Positions 1 to 5,956 of a stretch of 7,170 bases of DNA are shown here, in pieces. Position 1 is the stretch's first letter; the number at the start of each line of letters is the position of its first letter. The position numbers were made by a program, and so were the translations under genes. The stretch comes from Bacillota bacterium (GTDB lineage Bacteria > Bacillota_A > Clostridia > Peptostreptococcales > Anaerovoracaceae), in the NCBI GenBank assembly GCA_017438085.1, contig JAFRWH010000146.1, positions 1 through 7,170 of the forward strand, read 5' to 3'. Under the pieces are notes generated by a model. The model was not told where the DNA came from, did no database searches, and worked only from the letters and a program-made list of their open reading frames with translations.

Positions 1-2084
1 ACATCAATGTCACGCTTAATGTGTACCGTGCCATGATCATCTTCTCTCTTGCGGCAGCGGTCTGCACCGCCATCGCCATAAAAAAGAAGAGCATCAAGCT
101 GGGGCTCATCTTCCCTGTGCTGATGATAGTCGTTTCTCTTGCAGGTTCCGCCGTTTCCGGCGCAGTCCAGAACTTTATCGTAGCACCGGATGAGCTCAAC
201 AAAGAGAGCAAATATCTGAAAAACAACATAGACTACACCAGACTGGCTTACAATCTGCAGAACATAAAGGTTGAAGATTTCACTGCCAAGGGCGATATCG
301 ACAAGCTGGATGTACTGGATAACATGGAGAGCTTCTCCAATATCCGCATCAACGATTTCGACCCTGCCGAGCAGTTCTACAATCAGACCCAGTCCATCCG
401 TTCCTACTATCAGTTCAACGATGTGGATGTGGATCGTTACTATATCAACGGCGAATACACACAGGTCTTCCTCTCTGCAAGAGAGATCAATCAGCACTAC
501 GAAGACTCCTGGCTGATCCGCCACCTTAAGTACACCCACGGCTATGGCATCACCCTTTCGAGAGTCGACAGGATAACCAGCAGCGGTCAGCCTGAGATGC
601 TTATTGGCAGCATTCCACCGGTATCCGAGGTCCCGGAGATCAAGATCGATCGTCCGGCTATCTATTACGGCGAATCCACCAACGATTATGTCATCACCAA
701 TACAGGTGAACCTGAATTCGACTACCCCAGCGGCGAGTCCAACCAATACTGCCAGTATGAAGGCACGGGCGGCATAAAGCTGAACATGCTCAACCGCATA
801 CTCTTTGCACTCAAGGAACGCACCCTGAAGATCCTGATCTCCACCAACATCAATGGAGATTCCAGAATACTCATCAACAGAAACATCCGTCAGAGAGTGC
901 AGAAGATCGCCCCCTTCCTGGTGGTGAATGACGATCCCTACGTGGTAGCGGAGGACGGAAAGATCTACTGGATAATCGATGCCTACACCCAGAGCTCCTA
1001 TTATCCTTATTCCGAGCCCTACAACTCAAAGTCTGACGTAAATTACATAAGAAACTCCGTCAAGATCGTGATCGATGCCTATAACGGCACCACGGATTTC
1101 TACATCTGCGACGAAGAGGATCCGCTGGTCATGACCCTTTCCAAGATCTATCCGAGCCTGTTCAAGAGCCTGGATAAGATGCCTGAAGTACTGAGAGCTC
1201 ACCTGCAGTATCCCAACAACCTCTTCAACATTCAGGCTTACGTGTACACCAAGTACCACATGACTGATGTGGCGGTGTTCTATCAGAGCGAGGACCAGTG
1301 GGCTATTGCAAATGAAAGCTACGGCCAGGCTACCAAGCAGATGACCCCCAACTACTTCATCATGAAGCTGCCCGGCGAAAGCGACGGTGAATTCGTGAGC
1401 GCCATTCCCTATACGCCCAACGGCAAGTCTAACATGACAGGTATACTGATGGCCCGTCAGGACGGCAAGAACTACGGTCAGCTGGTGCTCTACAGGATGC
1501 CCAAGGACAGGACTATATACGGTCCGGCGCAGATCGAGGCGCAGATCAACCAGGATGCTGAGATATCCAAGGAGTTCGCTCTGTGGAACAATTCCGGATC
1601 CAGCTATCTGCGCGGAAATCTCTTCGTAATACCTGTTGAGGATGCGCTGCTCTACGTGGAGCCGGTATATCTGGAGGCCACATCCACCAGTCTGCCGGAG
1701 GTCAAGAGAGTAGTAATGTTCTATGGAGACAAGGTCGCCTATGAGCCTACTCTGGCGGAGGCGCTCGACAGCCTCTTCGGACCCGGTGCCGGCGATCCTC
1801 TGAAGACCGCTTATCCTGTGGTCACAGGCAAACAGATGGCGGAAGACATAAGAAGCGGCAAGATCGATCAGGATCAGCCAAGTCAGGGTCAGGAACCCGC
1901 TCAGCAGGGCGGTCAGGAAGGCCAGTCCGGTTCGGTTGACGATCTCACTCCGGACAGCATCAAGGGCCTTATAACCCAGCTGACAGAGCTTCTGCAAAAG
2001 CTTAATGCACTGCTGCCTTCGGCAGGAACTGGGGAAGATGCAAGCGGCGCTGCTATAGAGACCAGCCCTGCGGCAATTGAATAA
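1..2084 (+). CDS. UPF0182 (COG1615) family membrane protein, C-terminal part (5' end outside window)
   Basis: The frame is already open at position 3 and reads INVTLNVYRAM into the first methionine-like codons, so the true start lies upstream; UPF0182 proteins usually run to about 900 residues, and roughly 690 are visible. Numbering from the GTG at 21, residues 2-20 and 27-48 are hydrophobic membrane segments, the last of the several N-terminal helices typical of the family. The large C-terminal domain follows, with strong family signatures: VAPDELNKESKYLKNNIDYT near 54-73, YYQFNDVDVDRYYI near 129-142, LSAREIN near 151, YTHGYG near 171, FDYPSG near 233 and NYIRNSVK near 341. The domain is predicted to lie outside the membrane. 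From about 617 to 640 there is a Q/G/P-rich linker, then a short leucine-rich amphipathic helix (about 643-666) and an Ala/Gly-rich tail. The biochemical function of UPF0182 is not established. The stop is followed 56 nt later by a terminator, which makes this the last gene of its transcript. Family assignment is confident; any role is not. Confidence 0.93.
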   Translation, partial: INVTLNVYRAMIIFSLAAAVCTAIAIKKKSIKLGLIFPVLMIVVSLAGSAVSGAVQNFIVAPDELNKESKYLKNNIDYTRLAYNLQNIKVEDFTAKGDIDKLDVLDNMESFSNIRINDFDPAEQFYNQTQSIRSYYQFNDVDVDRYYINGEYTQVFLSAREINQHYEDSWLIRHLKYTHGYGITLSRVDRITSSGQPEMLIGSIPPVSEVPEIKIDRPAIYYGESTNDYVITNTGEPEFDYPSGESNQYCQYEGTGGIKLNMLNRILFALKERTLKILISTNINGDSRILINRNIRQRVQKIAPFLVVNDDPYVVAEDGKIYWIIDAYTQSSYYPYSEPYNSKSDVNYIRNSVKIVIDAYNGTTDFYICDEEDPLVMTLSKIYPSLFKSLDKMPEVLRAHLQYPNNLFNIQAYVYTKYHMTDVAVFYQSEDQWAIANESYGQATKQMTPNYFIMKLPGESDGEFVSAIPYTPNGKSNMTGILMARQDGKNYGQLVLYRMPKDRTIYGPAQIEAQINQDAEISKEFALWNNSGSSYLRGNLFVIPVEDALLYVEPVYLEATSTSLPEVKRVVMFYGDKVAYEPTLAEALDSLFGPGAGDPLKTAYPVVTGKQMAEDIRSGKIDQDQPSQGQEPAQQGGQEGQSGSVDDLTPDSIKGLITQLTELLQKLNALLPSAGTGEDASGAAIETSPAAIE

Positions 2085-2140
2085 TTACGAAGGGTTGTCC
2101 GCATCAGCGGGGTCAATGTTTGAGATTAGCTGAACATTTT

Positions 2141-2173
2141 ATTCGCCCTATTGTCTATTTAGGGCGAATTTTT
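2141..2173 (+). terminator. Rho-independent terminator after the UPF0182 gene
   Basis: A perfect 10-bp stem (ATTCGCCCTA at 2141-2150 with TAGGGCGAAT at 2160-2169) encloses a 9-nt loop and runs directly into a T5 tract at 2169-2173. It lies 56 nt after the UPF0182 stop and before the glutamine synthetase leader, so it probably separates two transcription units. Confidence 0.85.
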
Positions 2174-2183
2174 GAATAATCAG

Positions 2184-2212
2184 TGGAAATACTCAGACTT
2201 TGGATATATATT
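2184..2212 (+). promoter_or_regulatory. Candidate sigma-A-type promoter for the glutamine synthetase gene
   Basis: TGGAAA (2184-2189, 4 of 6 matches to TTGACA) and TATATT (2207-2212, 5 of 6 matches to TATAAT) are separated by 17 nt, in an AT-rich stretch just after the upstream terminator. Transcription would start near 2219 and leave a leader of about 54 nt. The -35 match is weak and AT-rich DNA produces chance matches, so this is tentative. The terminator just upstream makes some promoter between 2174 and 2245 likely. Confidence 0.33.
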
Positions 2213-2245
2213 TTCACTATCTTTTATTGTTTTTATTTACAAGAG

Positions 2246-2265
2246 AAAGGAGGGGCTGAAGGCCC
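2246..2265 (+). promoter_or_regulatory. Strong Shine-Dalgarno with unusually long spacing, followed by a small GC hairpin
   Basis: AAAGGAGG at 2246-2253 is a near-perfect Shine-Dalgarno, but the only plausible start codon downstream, ATG at 2273, is 19 nt away instead of the usual 5-10. Between them GGGC (2253-2256) can pair with GCCC (2262-2265) around the 5-nt loop TGAAG. Folding would shorten the effective distance. No in-frame ATG, GTG or TTG lies between the Shine-Dalgarno and 2273. The motif is seen directly; the spacing role of the hairpin is inferred. Confidence 0.6.
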
Positions 2266-2272
2266 AAAAGTC

Positions 2273-4204
2273 ATGTACGAAAAAATGATTTTTACCATTC
2301 CACCTGAAAAACACAGCGAAAAAGCATTGAGGGAGATACTGGCTCAGCAGCCCCAGATAAGATTTGTTTCTCTGGCTGCGCTGGATATGTTCGGCCATGC
2401 CACCGACGAAAAGATCCCCGTGGGGCAGATGATGGAGGATGTGGATGCCTTCCTTCAGAGAGGCGTTCAGACTGATGGTTCTTCCGTTATGCTTCCCGGG
2501 ATAGCAGACCTTTCCAACGCCAAGGTCGACATCATCCCGGATGTCAGCGTGTCTTGGTATGTGGATTACAACATGGAACTGACAGATGATGAGACCGGAC
2601 TTCCTGTCGGCTCCTTAAGAATACCGTCTTTCCTGGTCCACAACGATACCCACTGGGTGGGTTCGAGGATCATTCTGAAGAATGCCGAAGAGTACTTCAA
2701 GAGCCAGCTGACGGATCTTCTGAAGAACCATCCCTATGTTTTCGATGAACTTCTTGTGGAAAGCGTGCAGGATATAGACCATTTCGAGCTGACTGCAGCC
2801 ACAGAACTGGAATTCTACGTCAGCACGCCTCACGATATTGCTAACAAAGAGCAGCTTCACACTTCTCAGGAGATGAAGGAGCAGTACTGGAAGCGCACTC
2901 TGGGTCCCGTACGCACTGCGCTCGAGGACTGCATAATGCTTTTGGACCGCTACGGCTTTGAAGTTGAGATGGGTCACAAGGAAGTCGGCGGCGTTAAGGC
3001 TCAGCTGGTGCAGGGCGGCAGCTTTGACCACATCATGGAGCAGCTTGAGATCGACTGGAAGTACAGCTCTCCCATGAGGGCTGCTGACAGCGATGCTCAG
3101 ATACGCTATCTGGTGAAGGACGTGTTCAGAAAGCACGGTCTGGCTGTAACCTTTGCTGCAAAGCCCGTGGAAGGGGCTGCCGGAAGCGGCAAGCACACTC
3201 ATCTCGGAGCGGTTGCGGTGCTTAAGAACGGCAAAAAGGTAAATGTTTTTGCCCCGAAGGATCCTGCTGAAAACTTCATGAGCCCCATAGGCTACGGCGC
3301 TCTGATGGGCCTCCTCAAGAACTACGAGGTCATCAACCCCATAGCAAACTGCACGACTGACGACATGAACCGACTTAAGCCCGGCTACGAGGCTCCTATC
3401 TCTATAGTCACCAGCCTCGGCAAGGATGTTAATACGCTCTCAAGAAACCGTACTGTGCTCATCGGCCTTATAAGGAGCCTCAGGACCAGCGCCGCTACCC
3501 ACTTTGAGATGCGTTCGCCCAACCCCAAGAGCAACACATATTTTGTGGTTGCTGCGGCTATCATGGCAATGATGGATGGCATAAAGGCCGTGATCGAGGC
3601 GGAGAAGACCGGCAAGGAGCTGGAGAAGAGCATTTCCAAGGCCTACGGCGAAGAGGACTTCTATCTGGAAAAGAACAGGCAGTACAGGGTGGAGAACAAT
3701 ATCTTTACCGATTACAGCGCTGAGCAGCGCGAGAAGCTCTTCGGACATGCGCCATCAACTGCGTGGGAGAACCTGAAGGCCTTTGAGCTCTATCCCGAAA
3801 AGACCAAAATGCTCTATGCAGGCGGTGTAATGGAGGAGCACGACATCCTTTCCTTCCACGAGGCAGCGCTTGAGATCTGGACCAACGAGCTTCACGACCG
3901 CATGGCTGCGGATGCCAAGGATGCTGTCAGAAACAGCAAAAAGCTCCACGGCAATCCCGGCTTCCTTCGCGAAAACGATGGTTTTGAGCCTAACGAGCTG
4001 GATTCCCGCCGCTGGGAGGAGATAGACAGGCTGCGCAGGGAGATCGCCAAGGACAGCGACAAGAGCAATTCTCTTATCACCAACATGCAGCTGGCTATCG
4101 AAAACGAAGAGTACGATATGGCATCGGATCTGATGCTGCGTCTGAAGGACAAGCTGAACCTTCTTGACAGTCTCTACAGCCAGTACTCGAAGAATCTTAT
4201 TTAG
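2273..4204 (+). CDS. glnA: Glutamine synthetase, long clostridial type (643 aa)
   Basis: Glutamine synthetase makes glutamine from glutamate, ammonia and ATP in the cytoplasm and is the main entry of ammonia into metabolism. The start is set at ATG 2273: the frame is open back to GTG 2183, but those extra 30 residues are hydrophobic, overlap the leader and lie upstream of the Shine-Dalgarno. The N-terminal beta-grasp region carries the active-site loop QTDGSSV (66-72). Catalytic-domain landmarks are ATELEFYV (176-183, metal-binding glutamates), GHKEVGG (234-240), the KP...GSGKHTH segment (297-310, His308), RLKPGYEAP (367-375), SRNRT (390-394) and HFEMRSPNP (410-418). The NLYDLP-type adenylylation motif of enterobacterial GSI is absent. 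At 643 residues the protein is much longer than GSI (about 440-470). About 130 extra residues at the C-terminus are charged and helical (roughly 515-643) and end in a probable coiled coil. It differs from classical GSIII, which has other signature motifs. All key catalytic motifs are present, so it is expected to be active. It appears to be monocistronic, with its own terminator at 4397-4438. The symbol glnA is used in the general family sense. Confidence 0.92.
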   Translation: MYEKMIFTIPPEKHSEKALREILAQQPQIRFVSLAALDMFGHATDEKIPVGQMMEDVDAFLQRGVQTDGSSVMLPGIADLSNAKVDIIPDVSVSWYVDYNMELTDDETGLPVGSLRIPSFLVHNDTHWVGSRIILKNAEEYFKSQLTDLLKNHPYVFDELLVESVQDIDHFELTAATELEFYVSTPHDIANKEQLHTSQEMKEQYWKRTLGPVRTALEDCIMLLDRYGFEVEMGHKEVGGVKAQLVQGGSFDHIMEQLEIDWKYSSPMRAADSDAQIRYLVKDVFRKHGLAVTFAAKPVEGAAGSGKHTHLGAVAVLKNGKKVNVFAPKDPAENFMSPIGYGALMGLLKNYEVINPIANCTTDDMNRLKPGYEAPISIVTSLGKDVNTLSRNRTVLIGLIRSLRTSAATHFEMRSPNPKSNTYFVVAAAIMAMMDGIKAVIEAEKTGKELEKSISKAYGEEDFYLEKNRQYRVENNIFTDYSAEQREKLFGHAPSTAWENLKAFELYPEKTKMLYAGGVMEEHDILSFHEAALEIWTNELHDRMAADAKDAVRNSKKLHGNPGFLRENDGFEPNELDSRRWEEIDRLRREIAKDSDKSNSLITNMQLAIENEEYDMASDLMLRLKDKLNLLDSLYSQYSKNLI

Positions 4205-4216
4205 ATACTAAAAAAA

Positions 4217-4265
4217 CGGACATTCCGCTGCTCTGCCTTCGCTAAGGCTCGGCAGTCGCAGGGAA
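4217..4265. repeat. Palindromic repeat unit, copy 1 (49 nt)
   Basis: This unit begins CGGACATTCCGCTGCTCTGC and ends TCGCAGGGAA. It matches the unit at 4341-4389 at 47 of 49 positions. Internally it holds the perfect hairpin GCCTT-CGCT-AAGGC (4235-4248), or alternatively CTGCC/GGCAG (4233-4237 with 4251-4255). The outer arm is degraded here: only TTCC/GGAA pairs, because the sequence after GGAA diverges. It starts 12 nt after the glutamine synthetase stop, inside the predicted 3' UTR. Confidence 0.85.
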
Positions 4266-4277
4266 ATCTTAAACCAT

Positions 4278-4340
4278 AGTCGTCCGCCAGCAGCAGCTCA
4301 AGCATCGCTAAAGCTCGCTTTCGCTGGCTGGCTTGCGACT
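4278..4340. repeat. Related palindromic unit between the two 49-nt copies
   Basis: Nested inverted arms are AGTCG (4278-4282) with CGACT (4336-4340), and GCCAGC (4286-4291) with GCTGGC (4327-4332), separated by 3-nt internal loops on each side. The interior contains TCGCTAAAGCTCG (4305-4317), a 13-nt word that recurs exactly at 4363-4375 in copy 2. This suggests that the middle unit belongs to the same repeat family, although its ends differ. Confidence 0.7.
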
Positions 4341-4393
4341 CGGACATTCCGCTGCTCTGCCTTCGCTAAAGCTCGGCAATCGCAGGGAATGTC
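4341..4393. repeat. Palindromic repeat unit, copy 2, with intact outer arms
   Basis: This is the second 49-nt copy (4341-4389), differing from copy 1 at two positions. Here the outer arm is perfect: GACATTCC (4343-4350) pairs with GGAATGTC (4386-4393). It continues inward with CTGC/GCAG after a one-base bulge, and TGCC/GGCA closes the tip. The whole unit can fold into one long imperfect hairpin of about 51 nt. It ends four bases before the terminator region that closes the glutamine synthetase transcript. Confidence 0.85.
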
Positions 4394-4396
4394 TCG

Positions 4397-4438
4397 AAAA
4401 AGCCCGGGGCTTTGCGCCTCGGGCTGAATTTTCTTTTT
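4397..4438 (+). terminator. Rho-independent terminator of the glutamine synthetase transcript
   Basis: A 10-bp stem with one G-T wobble (AGCCCGGGGC at 4401-4410 with GCCTCGGGCT at 4416-4425) closes a 5-nt loop, TTTGC. An A-run precedes it (4397-4400) and a T-rich tail follows (4428-4438, TTTTCTTTTT). It stands about 195 nt after the glutamine synthetase stop, which puts all three palindromic units in the mRNA 3' UTR. Confidence 0.85.
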
Positions 4439-4472
4439 GGGCTCATCTTGTCGTAGGTTCCGAGCCTTGCGA

Positions 4473-4510
4473 ATTAATCATTTTTGACCGCGATTAAGTT
4501 CATGATTAAT
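4473..4510. repeat. Perfect 9-bp inverted repeat with 20-nt spacer
   Basis: ATTAATCAT (4473-4481) is the exact reverse complement of ATGATTAAT (4502-4510). The arms are only one C/G pair away from pure A/T, so a hairpin would be weak. A dyad binding site is possible, but no promoter is apparent next to it. Confidence 0.5.
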
Positions 4511-4560
4511 ATACCAAATAAATAAGCGGAATTCATCAACAAATTTTAGATATATTATTC

Positions 4561-4585
4561 AAAGCTTCTTATCGGATAAGGCTTT
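4561..4585 (-). terminator. Weak candidate terminator after the SLH-domain gene
   Basis: AAAGC (4561-4565) pairs with GCTTT (4581-4585), and CTTAT (4568-4572) with ATAAG (4576-4580), around a CGG loop with a two-base bulge. It lies 22 nt beyond the stop of the minus-strand gene, as expected for a terminator. The T-tract on that strand is short (TTT then GAATAAT), so it may be only a weak or partial terminator. It could also be read on the + strand, where TTTT follows. Confidence 0.35.
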
Positions 4586-4606
4586 TCTATAAATCGATTG
4601 GTTCCC

Positions 4607-5872
4607 TTAATATATAGTGAACTTGATTCGGCTGCTGGTGTTGACCAGCCTGCTGATTATAGCCGCAGCCTCTGAACGGTTGATGTTGTTATCAGGTCTG
4701 AAATAGTGATTCGCAGTGTATCCGTCCAGAACGCCGGCTCTGTAGAGCTTGAATATCTGCACGCTGTAAGCTGTCTGCTCGCTGACATCCGGTATGCGCC
4801 TGATGGTATTTATGCGCTTAAGGGCGGAATCGGGCAGGGCATTGGCAAGAATGTAGGCCATCTCGCCTCTTTTCGCAGCTCTCTCGTAGACCTTGGAGCC
4901 TTGCGTATCAGCCCCGAAGTCGCTTGCTTTTATGATCCCGTTGCTCAGTGCGTAGTGAACGTACACATTGTACCAGACCGGACCCTCGTTGAATTTGCCG
5001 TTACCTCCGGAGTAGATATTGTGTATCCTTGCGGCTACGGTTATGACTTGAGCAAGAGTAAAGCTGCTCGAGGGGAAGAAGTTGAAGCCGTTCCCTTCCA
5101 TAAGGCCCATTCTGTAGCAGCTGATAACATATTCGTCGTACCAGTAGCTGCCGTTTAATTCGATATCGGTGAAGGTCCCTCTGTAGTAATTGCGGATATT
5201 GCGGAAATTGGAAAGGCTGCCCGTGGTTTCTGTCCCCGGTTCGGAAAGCAGCCTGGACAGCTCCGGCCAGTCATAGCTGGAATAGGAATCCAGCTTGCCA
5301 TAGGTCAGATAGTAGTTGATCATGTCGTCGTTGAGCAGCAGAATGAACGGATAGCCCGCTGCTGACATGTCAGTCTTTCCGTTCAGCGTGTAGCTGAAGG
5401 TGGCAAGGCCTGTGTAAAGACCGGGCCCGTCCAGAAAGCTTATCTGAAGGCTGTTGGTGTCCACATAATAAAAGCCGCCCTCCATGGGAAGGAAATTGTA
5501 GTTGTAGAGCTCCTTCCAGGAGATCAGACTGCCTGAACCTGCGCTGATCCTGGCCATCCCCTGCTTTATGTTGCCTACTATGCCGTTGTAATAGCAGTTG
5601 CCATCCCATTTGTCGTTCGGAACATATATTACAAGGACTTCTGTTTCCCCTGAAAAGTCCGTTGTGGTTATGTCCGCCTTGATCTTTCCCAGATAGTTGG
5701 GAACGCTCAGACTTATACGGATAGTACTGCAACTGTTGACTTTGTCGCTTTCGCTGAGCGTTGTGGTCGTAAGCGTGCGCTTGTTTTGCGTTGCCGCAGA
5801 AGAGGCAAACGCAGGACTTGCGCAGCTCAGGACCAGAATCAGACTCAGCAGTAAAGCCTGAAATCTTTTCAT
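4607..5872 (-). CDS. Secreted protein with three C-terminal S-layer homology (SLH) repeats, 421 aa
   Basis: The product should be exported and held on the cell wall, since SLH domains bind pyruvylated secondary wall polymers. Residues 1-23 form a signal peptide (MKRF, hydrophobic core 6-16, ASPAFA cleavage site before Ser24). A VLSC tetrapeptide at 14-17 loosely resembles a lipobox, but the fit is poor. Residues about 30-215 are rich in Tyr, Ser, Gly and beta-prone residues, and I do not recognise the domain. Three SLH repeats follow: about 234-283 (FTDIELNGSYWYDEYV, with a degenerate end FTLAQVITVA), about 298-346 (WYNVYVHYALSNGII ... KRGEMAYILANAL) and about 360-410 (IPDVSEQTAYS ... NINRSEAAAIISRLV, the closest to consensus). 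ATG 5872 is preceded by AGGGGG at a 6-nt spacing. The SLH region and export are confident. The ligand or enzymatic role of the N-terminal half is unknown, and no catalytic motif was seen. Confidence 0.9.
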   Translation of the reverse strand: MKRFQALLLSLILVLSCASPAFASSAATQNKRTLTTTTLSESDKVNSCSTIRISLSVPNYLGKIKADITTTDFSGETEVLVIYVPNDKWDGNCYYNGIVGNIKQGMARISAGSGSLISWKELYNYNFLPMEGGFYYVDTNSLQISFLDGPGLYTGLATFSYTLNGKTDMSAAGYPFILLLNDDMINYYLTYGKLDSYSSYDWPELSRLLSEPGTETTGSLSNFRNIRNYYRGTFTDIELNGSYWYDEYVISCYRMGLMEGNGFNFFPSSSFTLAQVITVAARIHNIYSGGNGKFNEGPVWYNVYVHYALSNGIIKASDFGADTQGSKVYERAAKRGEMAYILANALPDSALKRINTIRRIPDVSEQTAYSVQIFKLYRAGVLDGYTANHYFRPDNNINRSEAAAIISRLVNTSSRIKFTIY

Positions 5873-5878
5873 CTGAAA

Positions 5879-5884
5879 CCCCCT
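5879..5884 (-). promoter_or_regulatory. Ribosome binding site of the SLH-domain gene
   Basis: AGGGGG on the minus strand, 6 nt upstream of ATG 5872, supports this start. It is the best purine-rich tract in the 84-nt intergenic gap. Confidence 0.7.
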
Positions 5885-5930
5885 AAAAAAAGATCTTTCA
5901 AGCCGTACCCCTTTAATGCGGCTTGTTTTT
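5885..5930 (-). terminator. Hairpin between the DUF1846 and SLH genes, likely terminator or attenuator
   Basis: CAAGCCG (minus strand, 5925-5919) pairs perfectly with CGGCTTG (5905-5899) around a 13-nt loop. On the minus strand a T7 run (5891-5885) follows after 7 nt, so the tract is displaced from the stem. Read on the + strand the same stem is followed at once by T5 (5926-5930), but no + strand gene leads into it. It most likely ends or attenuates transcription from the DUF1846 gene before the SLH gene. The T7 run sits directly upstream of the SLH ribosome binding site. Confidence 0.5.
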
Positions 5931-5956
5931 ATGCGACCGGCTTTTCGCCGTAGCTT

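Larger units (their letters stand above)
4439..4606. other. AT-rich non-coding spacer between convergent genes
   Basis: No coding frame, RNA gene or convincing promoter is visible here. The stretch changes sharply from the GC-rich repeat block to AT-rich DNA at about 4470. It contains a perfect 9-bp inverted repeat (4473-4510) and a weak hairpin (4561-4585), listed separately. Together with the repeats and terminator at 4205-4438 it fills the 402-nt gap between the glutamine synthetase stop and the end of the SLH gene. Confidence 0.7.

Noticed and set aside
1026..1997. Long open frame (323 aa) on the minus strand inside the UPF0182 gene
   Set aside because: It is antisense to a gene with strong family motifs, its translation shows no recognisable domain, and it has no supporting ribosome binding site.
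2183..2272. 30-residue N-terminal extension of glutamine synthetase from GTG 2183
   Set aside because: It covers the candidate promoter and the Shine-Dalgarno, is hydrophobic and unlike the family N-terminus, and the family-like sequence begins at the ATG at 2273.
2615..3202. 195-aa minus-strand open frame, plus other shorter minus-strand frames inside the glutamine synthetase gene
   Set aside because: These are shadows of the codon pattern of the real + strand gene. Their translations are His/Leu/Val-rich and show no family signature.
4217..4393. CRISPR array
   Set aside because: There are only two near-identical copies, with a palindromic third unit between them in place of a unique spacer. 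No cas gene is nearby.
4706..5158. 150-aa + strand open frame opposite the SLH gene
   Set aside because: It overlaps the SLH repeats, whose motifs are clear on the minus strand; the + strand product has no recognisable domain.
5873..5956. Riboswitch (for example of the c-di-GMP type) upstream of the SLH gene
   Set aside because: The gap is only 84 nt and lacks the conserved core elements I know for such classes; only a simple hairpin can be supported.
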